A DNA stretch of 64,000 nucleotides from Streptomyces sp. RKAG290. Its GTDB lineage: Bacteria; Actinomycetota; Actinomycetes; Streptomycetales; Streptomycetaceae. Positions within the stretch are counted from its first letter, which is position 1, and the number at the start of each line of letters is the position of its first letter. The stretch spans positions 3,161,894-3,225,893 of the forward strand of contig NZ_JAJOZC010000001.1 of the NCBI RefSeq assembly GCF_023701695.1. Direction: 5' to 3'. The position numbers and the translations under genes are program-made. A model generated the notes under the pieces. It was not told where the DNA came from, searched no databases, and saw only the letters and a list, made by a program, of their open reading frames with translations. Positions 62,487-64,000 of the stretch are shown piece after piece.

Positions 62487-64000
<1,514 letters not shown>

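Overview
The window is high-GC actinobacterial chromosome, almost certainly Streptomyces. The reasons are the codon bias, the mycothiol synthase MshD, the ppk-pstSCAB phosphate block with a PhoP-type box, GTG/TTG starts with AGGAGG-type ribosome sites, and the HTH-DUF5753/DUF397/HATPase and cmd-type gene sets. The order mshD, GntR-ABC, ppk, CHAD, NUDIX, pstSCAB, pit, csoR matches the SCO4151 to SCO4136 region of S. coelicolor as I remember it. No database search was possible.  Layout: 1-9.0 kb holds the end of a symporter gene, a secreted protein, a Tat-exported PI-phospholipase C, a 5'-nucleotidase, a DUF1016/PDDEXK nuclease, MshD, and a GntR-ABC operon with a palindromic operator. 9.0-12.35 kb is a small accessory patch: an IS remnant, two orphan small genes (one frameshifted), a MSWDI-type orphan and a decayed IS4-type element ending about 220 bases upstream of ppk. 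12.35-23.5 kb is the phosphate/polyphosphate block: ppk, CHAD, NUDIX, PHO box, pstSCAB with a hairpin between pstS and pstC, a convergent DUF47-pit operon, then a CsoR-type copper repressor with its operator. 23.7-29.2 kb carries lipoproteins, a flavin oxidoreductase, a PAP2 phosphatase and a two-domain peptidoglycan hydrolase.  29.2-49.4 kb looks like accessory chromosome: a WXG100-like/DUF1023 hydrolase/lipoprotein set whose distal half is clearly AT-richer, LtrA, two winged-helix-type proteins, a three-gene secreted-protein operon, a large exported beta-galactosidase, the HATPase/HTH/DUF397 module, a tautomerase-LysR divergon with a perfect operator, and several orphans.  49.66-57.02 kb is a six-gene membrane operon equivalent to S. 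coelicolor cmdABCDEF. Read by architecture it is a pared-down type IV secretion-like apparatus: two-TM VirB2-like peptide, VirB8-like, VirB6/TrbL-like, PrgI plus VirB4-N, VirB4 ATPase, and a VirD4-like protein with a degenerate P-loop. No relaxase is visible. The SLT-NlpC/P60 hydrolase at 28.2 kb is a plausible wall-opening partner. 57.05-62.2 kb holds a GNAT, an ABC transporter with its own two-component system, and two small orphans. The window ends in an rrn operon on the minus strand (terminator, 5S, partial 23S).  Caution: at least four genes are broken by loss of exactly one G in a short G-run (9787, 51445, 55427, 56706). This suggests homopolymer errors in the assembly rather than real gene decay, so those genes are probably intact in the organism.
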